From Pardosa pseudoannulata (lineage: Eukaryota > Arthropoda > Arachnida > Araneae > Lycosidae), in NCBI GenBank assembly GCA_032207245.1, contig CM063510.1, forward strand, positions 164,890,928-164,954,927: a stretch of 64,000 nucleotides of DNA, read 5' to 3'. Under the pieces are notes generated by a model that was not told the origin of the DNA, searched no databases, and saw nothing but the letters and a program-made list of their open reading frames with translations. Numbering within the stretch: position 1 is the stretch's first letter; every line of letters starts with the position of its first letter. Of the stretch, positions 22,287-33,928 are shown piece by piece. The position numbers and the translations under genes are program-made.

Positions 22287-23210
22287 GATTTTTCAACATG
22301 ATACAAAGAAAACCAATTTTTAGTTTACAGTAAAAAAAAGTTAAATAATATCAAGTTTGTTTCATTTTGCTGAAAATTTAATAACACATAAAAATGTTAA
22401 AACATATTTTTCTCAAATCTTATTCAACATTGTACTCCATGTGTATATATAATTATATATATACACATACAGGGTGTTTCAAAAATGATCGGTATATTTA
22501 AAAAACCAATAAAAACTAAACGGACAGTGATAGAAATTCGCAGTTTATTGCAATATGCTTGGGACAATAGTAAATTTTCAGGCAGACAAACTTTCAAAAT
22601 TAGTTGTAATGTTTCACAACAGATGACGCTGCAGTCTGGAAAAATATAAACTACGATATTTTCCAGATATCTACCACGCGCAAGAATAATATGACATATT
22701 CTCAGAACAAAATTATCAGAAACCCTTGTAAATGTCTCAGGAGAGATGGCTCCACATGCAGAACAGATGTACTGTTCCAGTTATTCAATTGTTTTTGGGT
22801 AGTGACGGTACACCTGATCTTTTAAAAGTCGCCACAGACAAATATTGTCATTTAGATTTTTACAGACTGCAGTGCCATCTGTTGTGGAATATTGTAACTA
22901 ATTTTAAAGTTTGTCTTTCTGAAAATTTACTATTAACCCAAGCATATTGCAATAAACTGTGAATTTCTATCACTGTCCGTTTAGTTTTTATTGGTTTTTT
23001 AAATATACCGATCATTTTTGAAACACCCTGTATGTGTATATATATAATTATATATACACATGGAGTACAATGTTGAATAAGATTTGAGAAAAATGTTTGA
23101 ACGTTGTTATGTTTTATTAAGTTTTGAGCAAAATGAAACAAACTTGATATTATTTAACTTTTTTTACTGTAAACTAAAAATTGGTTTTCCTTGTATCATG
23201 TTGAAAAATC
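22287..23210. repeat. nested large palindrome with a Tc1/mariner-type core
   Basis: Arms 22287-22649 and 22853-23210 are inverted copies with scattered mismatches and a ~200-bp loop. Within them the inner part 22470-23030 is bounded by CAGGGTGTTTCAAAAATGAT and its inverse, each preceded by TA, so it looks like a transposon with ~180-bp inverted ends. The outer ~180 bp on each side (22287-22469 and 23031-23210) are also inverted copies. So either the element landed at the TA centre of an existing palindrome, or element and flank were duplicated head-to-head. Confidence 0.9.
22632..22860 (-). pseudogene. Tc1/mariner-type transposase C-terminal fragment
   Basis: The minus-strand frame in the palindrome loop reads LWRLLKDQVYRHYPKTIE, a stop, then LEQYI...AISPETFTRVSDNFVLR and GRYLENIV. 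This matches the C-terminal tail of a common arthropod IS630/mariner-like transposase group (LWGYLKDRVYR, KTIEELK, R....G.H.E). The catalytic aspartates lie upstream and are missing. One stop interrupts it. It shows that the inner element is a 3' remnant of an autonomous transposon. Confidence 0.75.
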
Positions 23211-24347
23211 GACATGTCGTCGCCGAGCTATTGTAGCCGGACCTCAATAGGAGGCTGATTTCGGTTCGTGTTCTGAACAAAGAGGGGGGGGGGGCTTCAA
23301 AATACATACACTAGCTACTTCGCACCCAGCCTTCGGTCTGGATAAGTAAGGTTCCAAGTATAGTTTTAGAACAACTACTATAGATAAAAGTATTAATAAA
23401 ATTGTTAAATGAACCTTGTACTCTGCAAATTGCTGATGAATATAAGTTTATTAACAATAAAAAGTGTTCATGAGAGAGTGGGTGAGGAATCCTTAAGAAA
23501 TTCCTAATATATAATATACATATATGTATATAAATGTATTTTTCTTGGAATCTTCATTTTATAATAACATTATTTTTCAAATTCATACAAAGGATTTCAC
23601 CCTTTCCTGTCTTTTGCCGATTTTTTTACTAGTGCCTAGTTGGCGACAGACAACTTTCCAAGGGAAAAACTATTTCAATCTGGATATAATTCTGAAAGTT
23701 AAAAAATATTCACACACACATATGACTATGTGTGCGTTATTCATGCAATAATACTATTTTAACAATCCCCACATACCACAAATTTCATTGATTTTCTAAT
23801 ATACATAAATTTATGTATGTCTAAATATGCGGTACATTGCGTACTTATAAAATACATTGGTCATCACTGAATAATTGAATCTTCAAATGCACTTTTAAAT
23901 AAAATATACCCATTTAAAAGATCCTGTCATGAGTACTTTTGAACTGAAACATTCCAGTACTGATAATTTTAAATGAATAACGAGAGAAAATATTAAATAA
24001 AATGAAATGTCCATTAAAGTGTAAAATAAATCAAAACGTAGCATACCTATTTTCCTTTTAACGAACAGGAAAAATAAAAACACTAAATAAATAGAAAAGT
24101 TTTTTTTTAATTACAGCAGAGTAACCGAATGTCCAAATAGATTTTAGCATTAGTAGAGCAAACGGAACGTGGCCAACGGAATAAATGTAATTTCGATACA
24201 CTAAGTACTTAATACAACAGGATTTTGGAGAAAATAATTGAAAGGATATTGTAGACGACACACATCATTGAATTAAGACTGGAATGGTTTTGGTTTTCTT
24301 TCTTTCATTTGTTACTGAGTATGGATATGTACACAATATACGTGGGT
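23211..24347. other. AT-rich spacer with no recognised gene
   Basis: A less AT-rich patch at 23215-23345 (GTCGCCGAGCTATTGTAGCC, then a G run) is unassigned. ORFs under 80 codons at 23524-24261 have no motif. The sequence 23815-23840 is a small ATACATAAATTTATGTATG palindrome. Confidence 0.45.
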
Positions 24348-24502
24348 TACTATGAAATTTTTGAGATACTCGCAGATGAGAATTTACGAAACAAAAATAA
24401 CGGTTTAATTTTAAAATACAAAGTATTTTAAATCAGTAGACATTTTTTTACTGACCACTTCAACTTGTTTAAAGTAGAATAAATTTTAAACAGAAGAGAA
24501 AA

Positions 24503-25798
24503 TGGAGTTGACGCAAGAACATTTTCGAGCTATGATTTTCTACGATTTTAAAGCAGGATGAAATGAAGAAGAATGCTTTCAACGGTTGCAATTGGAGTTT
24601 GGTGATGAATCTACAGCTCACGCTACTGAATTCAGATAGTTTAAAGAATTTAGCAGTGGTCGCCATTTTCTCCAGGATGAAGAACACACAGGAAGACCGC
24701 CGTCGGCAGTCATAATGGATAATGTGTCTGCCATACGAAAAATGTTAATGGATGAAAACTGCTGTACTTATTAAATTATACAGAAGGAACTTAACATTGG
24801 ATCCGCAGTCATACACAAAATTATTAATGAAGAATTACACATGGAAAAAGAAGTTTGCCGTTGGGTTCCCTATAATCTAACTGAGCACCAAAAAGGGGAG
24901 CATGTTAGAATCTGTAAAGAAACTCTTAAATGGCTAAATGATGGTGGCCAACGCATCATTTCTAAAATTCAATGGGTGAGGGAACGTACATACCGTTTTT
25001 TGGACGTTCCAACACGCCAAGAAAACAAAGTATAGGCCTCTGAAGATGATCTCACTCCGATAAGGGTGAAAAGAAAACACCCACTGAAAAAAAGGGATGT
25101 ATGTCGTTTTCTTCAGAAGTACGGATTGGTCAAAGCCATCAAGTTGGAAGGATAGAAGACAATAACAGCAAATTGGTATACTACTCAATATTCCACAAAT
25201 TTTATAAGAAGTGAATGTTAGGAGATTAATGCTTCACCATGACAACGTATCTTCAAATACAGCCGTATTAACCCTTTAAAGGTCACCAAAATAAATTCAT
25301 GGGAATTTAATGTAATTTGTTTATAAATGTTATCTATAAGACCTGTATATGTAAAATATATAAATTTTCTTTACATTCCTTAGAGGGTTTGCCTTTGAGA
25401 ATACGAAATTAGGGTTTGAAAAGTGGTTTAGTTGAATAACCTCTACCCTTGTACAGCTTGAACATTATGCCTTTTCAAAAGTTGAACTATACTGGAAGAA
25501 CAATAAATTATAATTCTTAAACTGGTATAATAAATAAACAGCTTAACAACTTAAAAGTGTTGTTTGTATAGATACTTTTATTTGAGGTCATAAGTAAGAT
25601 AAATTGAATCTGACTTCTCAAGTACAGAAAGTTTAAATACATATATTTCAATAGAAAAACAAATAAATAAGTTAAACGTAGAATTATCATCTGTTATATA
25701 TTTAAAATATCAAAAATATAATATGTATAAAATGTATAATATGTAGATATATAATGCATAAAATATGTAAAATATATAATGTATTTTTAATATATAAG

Positions 25799-25866
<68 letters not shown>

Positions 25867-26338
25867 CAAAAACTCATCCCAGTCTCCAAAAAGTTTTTTT
25901 TAATTGCAAAAGCTCTTGATTCTACATCATTGGCTTCCATATATCACAGATGTATGAGATTGGAGCCGTAAATAATTATAAAAAGATAAAGTAAAGTACT
26001 CCAAAAAGTTAAGTTGTAAAAAAAGATGTTTAATAGGTTGTTTTGCTACGAAACCACTGTCCGTTAAAGGGTTAACAGTTGAGTTTTTTGAAAACAAATT
26101 AAAGGGATAGAATTTTCACCGTATTCATCTGATCTAGCTATGTGTCACGTTTGCTTATTCTTTAATCTAAAAAAGAACTAACGTGGATGTCGTTTTCATT
26201 CAGAACAAGAGATTGATGTGGCTATAAATACATTTTTCATCTATTCCAAGAAATGAATGGCTTGAGGCATTTAATCTGTGGAAAATTCGTCTACAAAAGT
26301 GCATGGATGCTGGAGGAGACTACTTTGAACACACCTAA
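24503..26338 (+). pseudogene. mariner transposase pseudogene, interrupted and decayed
   Basis: From ATG 24503 the frame reads MELTQEHFRAMIFYDFKAG, stop, then ECFQRLQLEFGDESTA, then GRPPSAV: the N-terminal helix-turn-helix region of mariner transposases. Next come KWVP-type CRWVPYNLTEHQK, a scrambled central part (24960-25200), HDNVSSNTAV just before the insertion, and after it LTVEFFENK, FSPYSSDLAMCHVCLF, LKKN and the C-terminal GGDYFEHT-like end (stop 26336-26338). The YSPDLAP block and DNASSHTA block, which in the family carry the third and second catalytic aspartates, are both visible. Several stops and frame changes show it is dead, apart from the 808-bp insertion. Confidence 0.9.
25268..26075. 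mobile_element. piggyBac-type MITE, CCCTTTAA family, copy 2, nested in mariner
   Basis: The ends TTAACCCTTTAA and TTAAAGGGTTAA are perfect inverted copies and carry the TTAA duplication. Deleting the insert plus one TTAA rejoins the mariner reading frame without a shift (NTAV|LTVEF), so the boundaries are exact. Terminal regions match the 12330-13007 element in inverted order. A ~31-repeat (TA)n sits at 25803-25864. Non-coding. Confidence 0.93.
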
Positions 26339-26389
26339 AATTTTGTAAGTATAACTTTAAAACCTAGTTGTATCTCAAAAATTTTCAGA

Positions 26390-26390
<1 letters not shown>

Positions 26391-26445
<55 letters not shown>

Positions 26446-26839
26446 ATCTATATATATATATATATATCTATATATCTATCTATATATATATATATTATCT
26501 ATATATATATATCTATCTATCTATATATATCTATTATCTATATATCCATATATCTATATATATATATTATCTATATATCTATACTATATATATATATATT
26601 ATCTATATATTATATCTATACTATATATATATATATATTATCTATATATTATATATTATCTATCTATATATATATATATATATATATTATCTATCTATAT
26701 ATATATATATTATCTATATATATATATATTATATATATATATATATTATCTATCTATATATTATATATATCTGTATATATATATTATCTATATATATATA
26801 TATATATATATAATCTATCTATCTATATATATATATATA

Positions 26840-26884
<45 letters not shown>

Positions 26885-26916
26885 CTTAAGCTATATATAT
26901 ATATATATATATATAA

Positions 26917-26947
<31 letters not shown>

Positions 26948-27094
26948 ACATATATATATATCGGATATATATATATATATATATCTATATATATCTATAT
27001 ATATAAAATCTATCTATCTATCTATCTATCTATATACATATGTATATATATTATATCTATCTATCTATATATATATATATATTATATCTATCTA

Positions 27095-27125
<31 letters not shown>
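26391..27125. repeat. long (TA)n / TATC microsatellite
   Basis: TA dinucleotides are interspersed with TCTA units (ATCTATCTATCTA near 26920 and 27013), broken by TTTCTTAAGC at 26881 and by ATCGGATAT near 26961. The 173-codon ORF made of I, Y and S across it is an artefact of the repeat. Confidence 0.97.
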
Positions 27126-27127
<2 letters not shown>

Positions 27128-27659
27128 CCGTTTTCAGTTTTGTGTTACCATATTTAAAAACAAATATTACAATTGATGGAGCTCCGGCAAAGCTTGGTAA
27201 AAAATCGGTCTTATTGAACTTTTAAGAGATGATTCTCAAATTCCACAATTCCTACCGATTCACTGCATAATTTACCCATAACATCTCGTTACAAAATATT
27301 TAAAATATCTTGATGTTATGAAAACAGTGTAACACATTGTAAATTACATTCGCACTAAAGCAAAAAAATTATCGACAATTCAAAAACGTCCTTGAAAAAT
27401 TAAAGGACGAAGAACTTCCATATGACATTCAATAAATATAATTTTTGTAAAAAAATTTTGATACCTTTTTTGTATACCTTTTAAATACGTATTTAATTGC
27501 GGCTCGTGAAAAATTACAAATTTTGAAAAATGGCTCGGACTATCACGGAGCTTGGCTACCCCTGTACTAGAATATCCATTTTTGATATTAAAGTATAGAT
27601 GTATGTTCCTAAATGGGTAATAATACTTCTTAACTAACAGAAAATTAGTTAACACGACA
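27126..27659. other. AT-rich spacer with no recognised gene
   Basis: A 91-codon minus-strand ORF (27380-27655) has no recognised motif. The phrase AAATTACAAATTTTGAAAAATGGCTC near 27510-27536 suggests an old repeat, but no partner was found. Confidence 0.4.
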
Positions 27660-28700
27660 CACGTAACTAAAATTAATCTTAAATGTGTTGTACAAGTTAT
27701 TAACTGTAAAATAATTCCATATAAAATATTCTCAGGTATAGTTGTAAAATTCTAAAGGGGTAAAATGAACTTAAAAGGTTAATGATATTGCTTAGATAGC
27801 TGCAAAAATAGTTAATATGACAAATTTGTCCTTGAAAAATAGTATATAAATTATTAATTGAAAAATAATTCCATATAAAAAGTTCTGAGGTATTGCTATA
27901 GGTCCCCAAAGGCGTAAAGTAACCCTCAAAGGGTAATATTTATTATTGTTTAGACGACTGAAAAATAGGGAAAATGGCAAATTTATGTTTAAAATTATTC
28001 TGAAGTATAACGTACAGATTATTAATTACCAAAAGTCGGTGTTCGTCTTGAATTACACTAATTTGCTTTATTGTTACGAAATTCCACTTTCTAATTTAAA
28101 ATTTAATGGAATTCCTTCGAATTCCTTTCCCCGATAGATATTAATTAAAAATATTAAACGCAATTAATTCTTCTAATTATTTTGACACTTTTGGAATCGA
28201 TAAATGAATTATTTTATGCAACCATTCGTAGCAAATAATTAATACTTATTGCTTTAAGGCGAACCCAAATTTGATAACGGCCTATATTTTAAAGGCAAAA
28301 TTAATTTACTTTCTGTCTAAGAATATGAAATAAATCATAAACTGCTCAATGTATAAATTTTTTTCGTGAATCAAATAAGAAAAACAATTGAAGGATTTTT
28401 ATTGCAACAACAGAGAAATGCGTTATTTATTTATTTTATTTTCTTGTTTTTTTATTCGTTTTAAGGATTTACTCTTATTTACTTTATTAGGATTAAATTT
28501 TCATAGATGAACTCTCTTTCGTTTCTCTACTCAGTTAGTGGGTAATAGTTCAATAAACAGTCAATATAGTATATATGTTCATAGAATAAGTTTATTTAAA
28601 TGAGCATTCGTTTTGAATGATGAAATTTTCGCCTTATGTAATTTAATTATTTTCAAATTTTAGGAGAAATGATAAAACAATGGAAATAAACTCTTTAAAA
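27660..28700. repeat. direct segmental repeat, copy A (partner 30885-33010)
   Basis: Two ~145-bp units (27690-27840 and 27840-27980) share ATTATTAATTG(A)AAAA, CCATATAAAA and AAAGG(G)GTAAA(A/G)T phrases. They lead into a 700-bp single-copy part with TTGTTACGAAATTCC, GATAGATATTAATTAAAA and TCGATAAATG. All reappear in the same order at 32110-33010. Copy A has two units where copy B has about six. Non-coding. Confidence 0.85.
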
Positions 28701-29388
28701 GGTTTCAGAATCTTTAAACCTTCAAAATTTTCAGATTTTCCAAAAAAGAAAAATGTTATAGAATGAGAGGTTCTACTCATTTAAAAAAAGGCGGAATAAA
28801 AAATTCTGCTTAGTTTAAAAAATAGGATGAAAAATACACTGATGTACAAAATTTAAGCAACAGATGACTTTTTTGTCATAACTCCACGAGAAATCATCTG
28901 GGAGACCTGAAATTCCGAAATAAGGGAGAGTATTACGTACGTCAAGGATGACCAAAGCATCGGCGCTCAAAAAGGAATACAGTACATACGGCATGGAATC
29001 GAACAAAAACAAGCTTTATTGAACGAATACTGTAGGAAATTCATAGCCCACTAGTACTATACTAGATGGCGCTACTGAGAATAGTTTGTAAGACCGCTTG
29101 GACAGAGAGAGATCGAATGTAACCTTCGAAGCGAAAGGATGGGCGATAAGCTCTCCCCCTGTACCAAAGCATGTAAATAACGCGTGTAAATAAAAGTAAC
29201 TAAGCGAACCCGTTGGCTGATCATTGTGTAATTAAGGTGTAAACAATCACAAGACCCAGAAGAAAATACCACTGAACCACCGGATCGAAAGAATATGCAC
29301 AAATACTATCGTGACTCATGATTGTCTATCCAAGAGGAAGAGCAACAAGCAAATGTTCCATAATATAGGATATGGCCCCCCTAACTGC
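28701..29388. other. unassigned stretch with one Tc1-like terminus
   Basis: From 28837, after a TA, the sequence CACTGATGTACAAAATTTAA followed by a TTTTTTGTCATAACTCCACG stretch looks like a Tc1/mariner terminal region. I found no matching inverse end in the window, so it would be a truncated copy. The part 29085-29330 is less AT-rich and includes AATAAAAG, but no LTR structure could be shown. Confidence 0.4.
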
Positions 29389-29480
29389 TCCGAACCATGG
29401 CCGATTGGTTAGGGTTCTGGCCTTCGGAACCGGAGTTCAAGGGTTCGAATCCCACTGAGGCATGGCTTTTCGTAACCTCG
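29389..29480 (+). mobile_element. tRNA-derived SINE, family 1, 3'-truncated
   Basis: An A-box-like TGGCCGATTGGTTAGGG and a B-box-like GGGTTCGAATCCCACT are intact, but the family body (GGTCCCGGTCTCATTAGC) is absent and the sequence switches to AT-rich DNA after GTAACCTCGTAC. No target duplication was found, which fits truncation or rearrangement. Confidence 0.8.
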
Positions 29481-29537
29481 TACTTTTATTTTTCCCCTTC
29501 CCTCTTAAGACTGTTTTTTCTTTTCGGCGCTCATTGG

Positions 29538-30520
29538 TTGTCTTGTAGTCCTCATTTTTATTTGAGTATTAACCTGTGATCAAGTGTATAGTGGGATTTT
29601 ATTTTGATTGCTTTGTGTAAAAATATTTTAGTACTAAATTTAACCACAGGTTCTGAGAAACTACAGACAATAAGATATGAAAATAAACTAAAAGCTAAAT
29701 TAAAAGCATCTGAAACTAGCTTAATATAAAAAAGTAATTTTGTTATAATATATAAACATCTATGTACACACAAACTGATTCTAATTTTCATAAAATATGC
29801 TTTATCAACACCTTCTAAATTAGTTCTGACAATAATTTTTCAATACTTAAGTAATTATGTAAATATAAGAGAGAGGACCTAATCTCAATTTCAAAATGTA
29901 TGTAAAAGGGGGTACCTTTGTGAGTTAATATGTTGTGCCCGGAACACTGCTGGTTGAGGGCATTTCAGGATTGGGTATGTATGGATCTTCCGTCGGTCTG
30001 GTCAGGGGTTCCTTCTGAGTGTTTGGGGTTCTACCGAAATATTTGATACAGGAACACTTCGTCGGATCTCCTCGTCTCTCTTCGTCGGACTCTCTCCTCG
30101 TCTCGACTATCGAACACCTTCTCTTTTTTTTTATTAATTTCATCCTTGTCCCCTCTTCCTTCTTATCATCCAATCGGGATAGTTGTAAGAATCTAATTGG
30201 TCTGCTTAAACCCCGCCTTGAGACCGCCAACGTGGAAAACCTTACCCCTTCTAATTGGGCACTGTCCCTTAGGGACTCATAAATAACTCCACAAAGGTAC
30301 ATTCTTATTTAATGTCAAGTACGGAGACGGGATTCTAATCTGGGACTGGGATCAGAACCCCGCCCGAGACCACCGTACAAGACAACAATATCCGTAGAAT
30401 ATAATTTTATGGTCCTCTATCTTTTTACAAAGATGTGATGAGGTCAGATTTAGATCCCGAGCATTTTACTTCTTGTATGAATGAATCAATTATATTACAG
30501 ATCTAAATCGCCACATCACA
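29538..30520 (-). repeat. large inverted repeat, left arm (partner 33929-35010)
   Basis: This arm is the reverse complement of the right arm along almost its whole length. Shared stretches include CCACAGGTTCTGAGAAACTACAG-, GAGAGAGGACCTAATCTCAATTTC- and GACATTAAATAAGAATGTAC-like segments. It is unusually GC-rich at 29935-30380. The minus frame 29925-30302 (125 codons) reads MYLCGVIYESLRDSAQLEG and later VPGTTY. A short form of the same frame exists in the right arm, so it may be an old element's coding part, but I recognise no domain. It carries two copies of the GTCGGA(C/T) minisatellite unit. Confidence 0.9.
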
Positions 30521-30529
30521 TAGGTGTGA

Positions 30530-30582
30530 AGGCGTGCAGACAATATTTTACTGATCCTGTCATATGACGGGATGTATGCTAG
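30530..30582 (+). mobile_element. Helitron 3' terminus, isolated
   Basis: TATTTTACTGAT is followed by the hairpin CCTGTCATATGACGGG (30556-30571), a 7-base spacer and CTAG (30579-30582), then T. This matches the 3' ends at 12298, 52907 and 56747. The sequence further upstream is unrelated to them; Helitron relatives often share only their ends. Confidence 0.75.
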
Positions 30583-30884
30583 TAAAATTAAGGAAAGTCG
30601 AGAAATTTATTTCAATTTCATTAGTATATTTTAGAGAAAACTGGATCCGAAATAGTTTCAGCGTCAAAATTGACCCATTTCCCAGTTCTAGAGTTAAAAT
30701 GTATAGTTCTTTTACTCTGTACATTCTATAAATTCGTGTAATCAAGATACTCATCAGTATATACTCAGCAGAAATGAATGAGGCATTAATTAGTTAATCT
30801 TTACTGGAAAATAAAGGAAAAAAGGCCCGTTCTTTGCCACTTAAAAATTTCAAAATACTTCTTTTTTAGGAAGCTATTTTCTTA

Positions 30885-33010
30885 CCAAAAGTTCTGGGGT
30901 ATGGCTTAATTCCCTAATGGGGTAAAATAACTGTAAAAGAGTAATAATATTACTTAAATAGCTGAAAACTAGTTGGTATGACAAATTTATTTTTAATCCG
31001 AAATACAGATTATAATTCATTAATTGTAAAACCATTTCAAATTCAAAGTTTCTAGGCAAGGCTGTAAATCCCTAAAGTGATAAAGTAACCTTAAAAGGGG
31101 GGAAAGTATTGCTTATCTAGCTGAAAAAATAGTTAATAAATAATAAATTATAAAAAATAATAATTAATAAAAAATAATAAAATAAATAATGAATAATATA
31201 ATAAAAATTAATAAAATAAATAATGAATAATATAATAAAAATTAATAAAATTAATAATAAATAATAATATAATAAAAACTAATAATTATAAATAATAAAT
31301 GTTTTCAGATTATAATTTATATAGAAAATAAATTATAATCTGAAATACAGATTGTAATTTATTAATTGAAAAACAATTTCCTATTTAAAATTTCCTGGCA
31401 TGGTTGTAAATCCCTAAAGGGAAAAAGTAACCTTAAAAGGGGAGAAAATATTGCTTATTTAACTCAAAAATAGTTAATAAATTATAACAAATAATTAATA
31501 AAAAAATAATAAAATAAATAATAAAATAAATAATAAATAATAAAAGAATAAAAAATAATAATTATAAAAAATTAATTCAGATTATAATTTATATAGATAA
31601 TAAATTATAATCCGAAATAAAGATTATAATTTATTAATTGTAAAACAATTACCTATTCAAAGTTCCCAGGCAAGGTTGTAAATCCCTAAAGGGAAAAAGT
31701 AACCTTAAAAGAGGGGAAAATATTGCTTATCTAACTGAAAATATAGTTCATAAATAATAAATTATAAAAAATAATTAATAAAAAATAATAAAATAAATAA
31801 TAAATAAAATAATAATTATAAAAAATTATTTCAGATTATAATTTATATAGATAATAAATTATAACTGAAATACAGATTATAATTTATTAATTGTAAAACA
31901 ATTTCATATTCAAAGTTCCCAGGCAAGGCTATAAATCCCTAAAGGGATAAAGTAACCTTAAAAGAGGGGAAAATATTGCTTATCTAACTGAAAAAATAGT
32001 TAATAAATAATAAATTATAAAAAATAATAAAATAAATAATAAATAAATAATAAATAATAAAATAATAAAAATAATAATTATAAATAATAAATTATTTCAG
32101 ATTATAATTTATATAGATAATAAATTATCTGAAATACAGATTATAATTTATTAATTGTAAAACTCTTTCCTATTCAAAATTTCCAGGTATGGCTGTAAAT
32201 CCCTAAAGGGATAAAGTAACCTTAAAAGGAGGAAAAATATTGCTTATCAAACTGATAAAGGAGTTAACATGACAAATTTATCTTTAAAATTAATCTGAAA
32301 TATTGGATACAAATTATTAATTGCTAAAAGTCAGTGTTTCGTCTTCCGTTATTCTAATTTATTTTGTTACGAAATTCCGCTATCTAATTAAAAATTTAAT
32401 GGGATTCGTTAGAATTCCTCCTCCTGAGAGATATTAATTAAAAATATTAAGAACTATTAATTCTTTTGTCTCTTTCGGAATCGATAAATGCTTTAACTTT
32501 ACGCAACCGTTCGTATCAAATAATTAGTACCTATTGCGTTAAAGCGATCTCCTGAACCCAAATGATGATGACGGTGTTTTAATTTAAAAGCAGAATTTGT
32601 TTGCTTTCTGCCAAAGTATCGTAAAATGGCATAAATAAATAAACCATTCATTATATAGTTTTTTTCATGCATAAAATAAACAAATCACTTGAAGTATTTT
32701 TATTGCAACGACAAAGGAATGGGGGATGTGTTTTTTATTTTTTTTTCCATTTTCTCATTCGTTTTATCGATTTCCTTTTATTTGCTTTACTATGATTAAA
32801 TTTTCATAAAATAACTGTCTTTCGCTTCTTTACTTTGTTAGTGGGAAATAATTCAATAAATATTCAATACAGTGTATATGTTCGTGGGATGAGTTTATTT
32901 AAATAAGCATTCGTTTTGAGATGCCGGCTGAGATTTTTATCTTGCGTTATTTATTCATTTTCAAATTTGATGACGAATGATATGATAATGGAAATAAACT
33001 CTGTAAAATT
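30885..33010. repeat. direct segmental repeat, copy B, with expanded ~250-bp tandem units
   Basis: About six units (starts near 30885, 31020, 31345, 31610, 31865 and 32110) share the phrases TTATTAATTGTAAAACAATT, a GTAAATCCCTAAAGGGAAAAAGTA-like stretch, ATATTGCTTATCTAACTGAAAA and TCAGATTATAATTTATATAG. Blocks of AATAATAAATA of varying length lie between them. From 32300 the sequence matches the single-copy part of copy A (27980-28700). The tandem growth is therefore specific to this copy. Confidence 0.88.
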
Positions 33011-33105
33011 TTTCTCCCCGACCGCGTTCGTTTAGTGGAAAAAAAACACTTGAATGCATTGAACTGAAATTACACTTTATTCGAATTTACGAAAATAATT
33101 TGTTT

Positions 33106-33670
33106 ATATCTCCGCTCATTTCAATCAATGATATTGAGATGTGGGTATGGTTATGGTAATATGCTCTGATGAATATTTTCTGCTTAAGTTTAAATATTTT
33201 TTAGTGTTCTTGTGCTCTTAAATATTCAAAATTTACTTTTAAAAACGTTTACTTTCTCGTATATGTATTGTGGTTAAGCTGTTGTAAAAGTTTAAAAATT
33301 TGAACTTGGTATTTATTGATATTTTTGGGTTACCCTGAAACCAAGATAATTCTTATGTTGTTGTTGCATAGGCCGCTTGGTCAAACAAATCCTGATTGTG
33401 TCGGAGGCTACTCGTATTAAGGCAAGGGGGGGGCGTAAGACCTATAATCAAGTGGGTCCTCTTAATTATGAAGAAGATGACTCCTAGGTTTAGTCTGCCA
33501 CCAATAGAGGTATTTATTAAGAACTTGGAAGATATTGTGACCAGGAACTTATTTTACGTGCCCCTGTCATCTTTAAGAAGCATGACGGATCTTCTGCCAG
33601 CTCGGGCTTCGAACCCGCAATTTTCCAGTTAGGAGAGCGTTGCCTCTTCCGACTGAGCTACCGCCGCTCT
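33106..33670 (-). mobile_element. tRNA-headed retroelement, family 2
   Basis: Read on the minus strand the element starts with a tRNA-like head from about 33667: GCGGCGGTAGCTCAGTCGGA (A box), then GGGTTCGAAGCCC (B box). It continues through a ~490-bp body to about 33106. The same module in the same orientation lies at 59977-60580. Shared body phrases are ATTTCAATCAATGATATTGA and GTAAAAGTTTAAAAATTTGA. It is longer than typical SINEs. The head has the length and boxes of a tRNA but an over-long anticodon region, so it is not a functional tRNA gene. Confidence 0.75.
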
Positions 33671-33928
33671 TGATTCTTTTGTATAATAGAGTAATATGTT
33701 AATCAAAAAGGCATTTATGGATTGTACAGGAACGCTTCTTTGGGTAGTTTGCATGTACTCCTAACGAGAAATCTAGTTGTGCAGAGATTATGCGGTCGTT
33801 TTGGGACACCCTGTATATGAACATAGGGATTGAAAAATGACAGGCCATTTAGATTGACCTTAAAAGAATAGAAGTATTAAATTTCTACCTGCAGTTAAAA
33901 ATGTTGTCTATTGATTTCATATCTTATT

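Larger units (their letters stand above)
24350..26390 (+). mobile_element. mariner-family element split by a piggyBac-type insertion
   Basis: The inverted ends CTATGAAATTTTTGAGATAC (24350) and the inverse of CTCTGAAAATTTTTGAGATAC (to 26390) are flanked by TA at 24348-24349 and 26391-26392. Removing the inner 808-bp insertion but keeping one TTAA leaves about 1.24 kb, a normal mariner length. The right end abuts a long (TA)n tract, so the TA target lay in or seeded that microsatellite. Confidence 0.9.

Noticed and set aside
26368..26889. 173-codon ORF rich in I, Y and S
   Set aside because: Translation of (TA)n/TATC repeat; no start context or conservation is possible.
29085..29330. Possible LTR with AATAAA
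   Set aside because: No TG...CA ends, no second copy in the window and no primer-binding site found.
29925..30302. 125-codon ORF as a host gene
   Set aside because: It lies in an inverted repeat arm; the other arm has a frame-shifted version, so it behaves like repeat DNA. No domain recognised.
33596..33667. tRNA-like sequence on the minus strand
   Set aside because: The anticodon region is too long and the acceptor stem does not pair; repeated as the head of a longer element.
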